Source: Botryotinia globosa (lineage: Eukaryota > Ascomycota > Leotiomycetes > Helotiales > Sclerotiniaceae). From it: 64,000 nt of DNA. How positions within the stretch are numbered: the first letter of the stretch is position 1; every line of letters begins with the position of its first letter. Shown here in pieces: positions 62,526 through 64,000 of the stretch. The notes under the pieces were generated by a model. That model worked only from the letters and a program-made list of their open reading frames with translations. It was not told where the DNA came from and did not search any database. The stretch is taken from assembly GCA_014898425.1 (NCBI GenBank), contig RCSZ01000006.1:2046001-2110000 (forward strand). The letters are read 5' to 3'. The translations under genes and the position numbers were made by a program.

Positions 62526-64000
62526 ATGACGGATCCCGTTGATTCAAAGTAAGTAGGAATTATGAAATTTGATCATGCCGCGGGAAGCGCTACCCCCTCT
62601 TTCTAGGTCTCGAACGATTTCGAGCGTTATTGTGAACAGTGGCAACCTGCTAATACTTATATTCTTAGTCACAAACGGAGTAAATCATCTGCTTTATCCC
62701 TTCTGCGCAGCAGGAGAGAGGGAAAGGATGACGAGAATGTAGAATATCAACCCCCGATGTCTCCCGCGACCACGGCACACTCTCCGACGCTTCCAGCTGC
62801 ACCATTTCAGCCCACTCTCGGACATTCTTCGAAAAAGTCGACCAGTGCGACAGGACTCATGAGATCAGCTTCTAATGTCCATCCGCGGAGCGCGGCTACT
62901 CTGTCTCCCGACAAGACGATGTCCATCGAGCAGACTGTTCGAAAGTTCAAGATATTTGAGGCATTAAAGAACGGGGATACAGCAGCGATATCGAAGGCAA
63001 TCCGTGAGTCTGACGGCAGTCGAATGAGCATCTCTAGTTTCGCAACCGTTTCAACCAATTTCGAAGACACCACCATCCTGCACTTAGCTATCCAATGTGC
63101 TGAACAACAAGTAATCGAGTATGTGTTATCTGATGGAGCGGGAACAATCGATGTCAATGCGAAGGATCGTGATGGGAACACAGCCCTTCACCTTGCTGCA
63201 AGCTTAGGTCGTGGCCCTATTGTACGCTTGCTTCTTGGGCAGCCCGGTATCAACGATTCTTTACCAAATTATGCGGGTCGCCTACCTCTTGACCTTGCTC
63301 GAACACCCGATATTTTCCAGCAACTACAGCTCTCTCGTTCAATGTTTGTGGATGGTAAAATAAAGCAAATACATGAACTGGTTGCGTACGGAGACTACAA
63401 GACATTGGGCGAAATCTTGGAGGAACCTCGAGTCAAAACAGTCTTGGATATCAATGGTGGAGAATTCACTTCTGACCCAATCACGGTACAAGCTGGTGGC
63501 ACTTTACTGCATGAGGCTTCCAGAAAAAAGAACATTGAGCTCATACAAGTGTTGCTGTTACATGGTGCTGATCCGTTCCGTCGCGACCGAAGAGGAAAAT
63601 TGCCGCAAGATTACACAAAAGACGATGCAACCAAAGCTATGTTAAAGAAGTCTCCCGCTGCAGTTGCCGCTCAACGAGGAATTCAGGAGAAAGCTGTTCT
63701 CGGAAATGTATCTCAACAAGGAGCAGTCAATGCCAACCCGTCAGATGCACTAGCTGGAAAGGAGGGTCGAGAAATGCAAGGTTATCTAAAAAAGTGGACA
63801 AATTATCGCAAAGGTTATCAATTACGTTGGTTTACCTTAGAAGATGGAATTCTAAGTTATTCCAAACACCAGGACGATGCGGGGTCTGCTTGTCGAGGTG
63901 CAATTAATATGCGCATTGCGAAACTCAACATGGATCCTACAGAGAAGACCAAGTTCGAAATCATTGGAAAATCATCCGTCAAATATCACCTTAAAGCTAA
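62526..64000 (+). CDS. Osh1/Swh1-type oxysterol-binding protein, N-terminal part (cut by window end)
   Basis: Exon 1 (62526-62548) codes MTDPVDS plus two bases. After a 120-nt intron exon 2 opens at 62669 and runs off the window, giving about 451 residues so far. The order is: Ser/Pro-rich leader, ankyrin repeats TILHLAIQCAEQQVIEYVL and GNTALHLAASLGRGPIVRLL, a further repeat GGTLLHEASRKKNIELIQVL, and from about residue 374 a PH domain (MQGYLKKWTNYRKGYQLRWF, then GAINMRIAKL). Ankyrin-PH is the N-terminal half of long fungal OSBP proteins. A sterol/phosphoinositide transfer domain with EQVSHHPP is expected beyond the window but not seen. The family acts at ER-vacuole/Golgi contacts in lipid transport. 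Confidence 0.9.

Overview
This window is nuclear DNA of a filamentous ascomycete, most likely a member of the Leotiomycetes close to Botrytis or Sclerotinia. That placement is inferred from recall of protein sequences, not from a search. Supporting signs are short GT-AG introns of about 45-110 nt, AT-rich gene-poor spacers, a free-standing 5S rRNA gene, fungal protein families (Uds1, Osh1-type oxysterol-binding protein) and a translation elongation factor 1-alpha gene with a 5'-UTR intron.

Layout. 1.6-3.8 kb: two ribosomal protein genes on the minus strand (uL16/RPL10 and eL30/RPL30). 5.0-8.1 kb: a long ATACAT-type microsatellite, then a two-exon coiled-coil protein gene on the plus strand. 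8.7-16.9 kb: a gene-poor block bounded by two 475-bp copies, in opposite orientation, of an AT-rich element with terminal inverted repeats and TA target duplications. The block holds a tRNA-Lys(CUU) gene, a 5S rRNA gene and a decayed membrane-protein reading frame. 19.3-21.9 kb: an intronless 843-residue UvrD-type helicase with a C-terminal PD-(D/E)XK nuclease-like domain and a possible mitochondrial presequence. 22.9-28.8 kb: a small unknown gene, a Rossmann-fold NAD(P)-binding protein and a Uds1 septation-family protein. 28.8-34.7 kb: spacer with a few coding-like fragments. 34.7-42.5 kb: leukotriene A4 hydrolase/aminopeptidase, a dienelactone hydrolase-family protein and an acidic protein of unknown function. 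43.4-50.6 kb: a minus-strand cluster of five unknown genes, four of which form two adjacent paralogous pairs. 51.2-53.3 kb: tef1. 53.3-62.5 kb: spacer with poly-G tracts, short repeats and decayed reading frames. 62.5 kb to the end: the start of an Osh1-type gene (ankyrin repeats, then a PH domain), cut by the window edge.

The genes do not form one pathway. The ribosomal protein, tef1, tRNA and 5S genes are translation functions. Uds1, the coiled-coil protein and Osh1 point to hyphal growth, septation and lipid transport. The least understood parts are the two paralogous pairs, the helicase-nuclease protein and the inverted-repeat element family. Intron boundaries were placed by reading frame, splice consensus and family conservation, and are less certain in the unknown genes.
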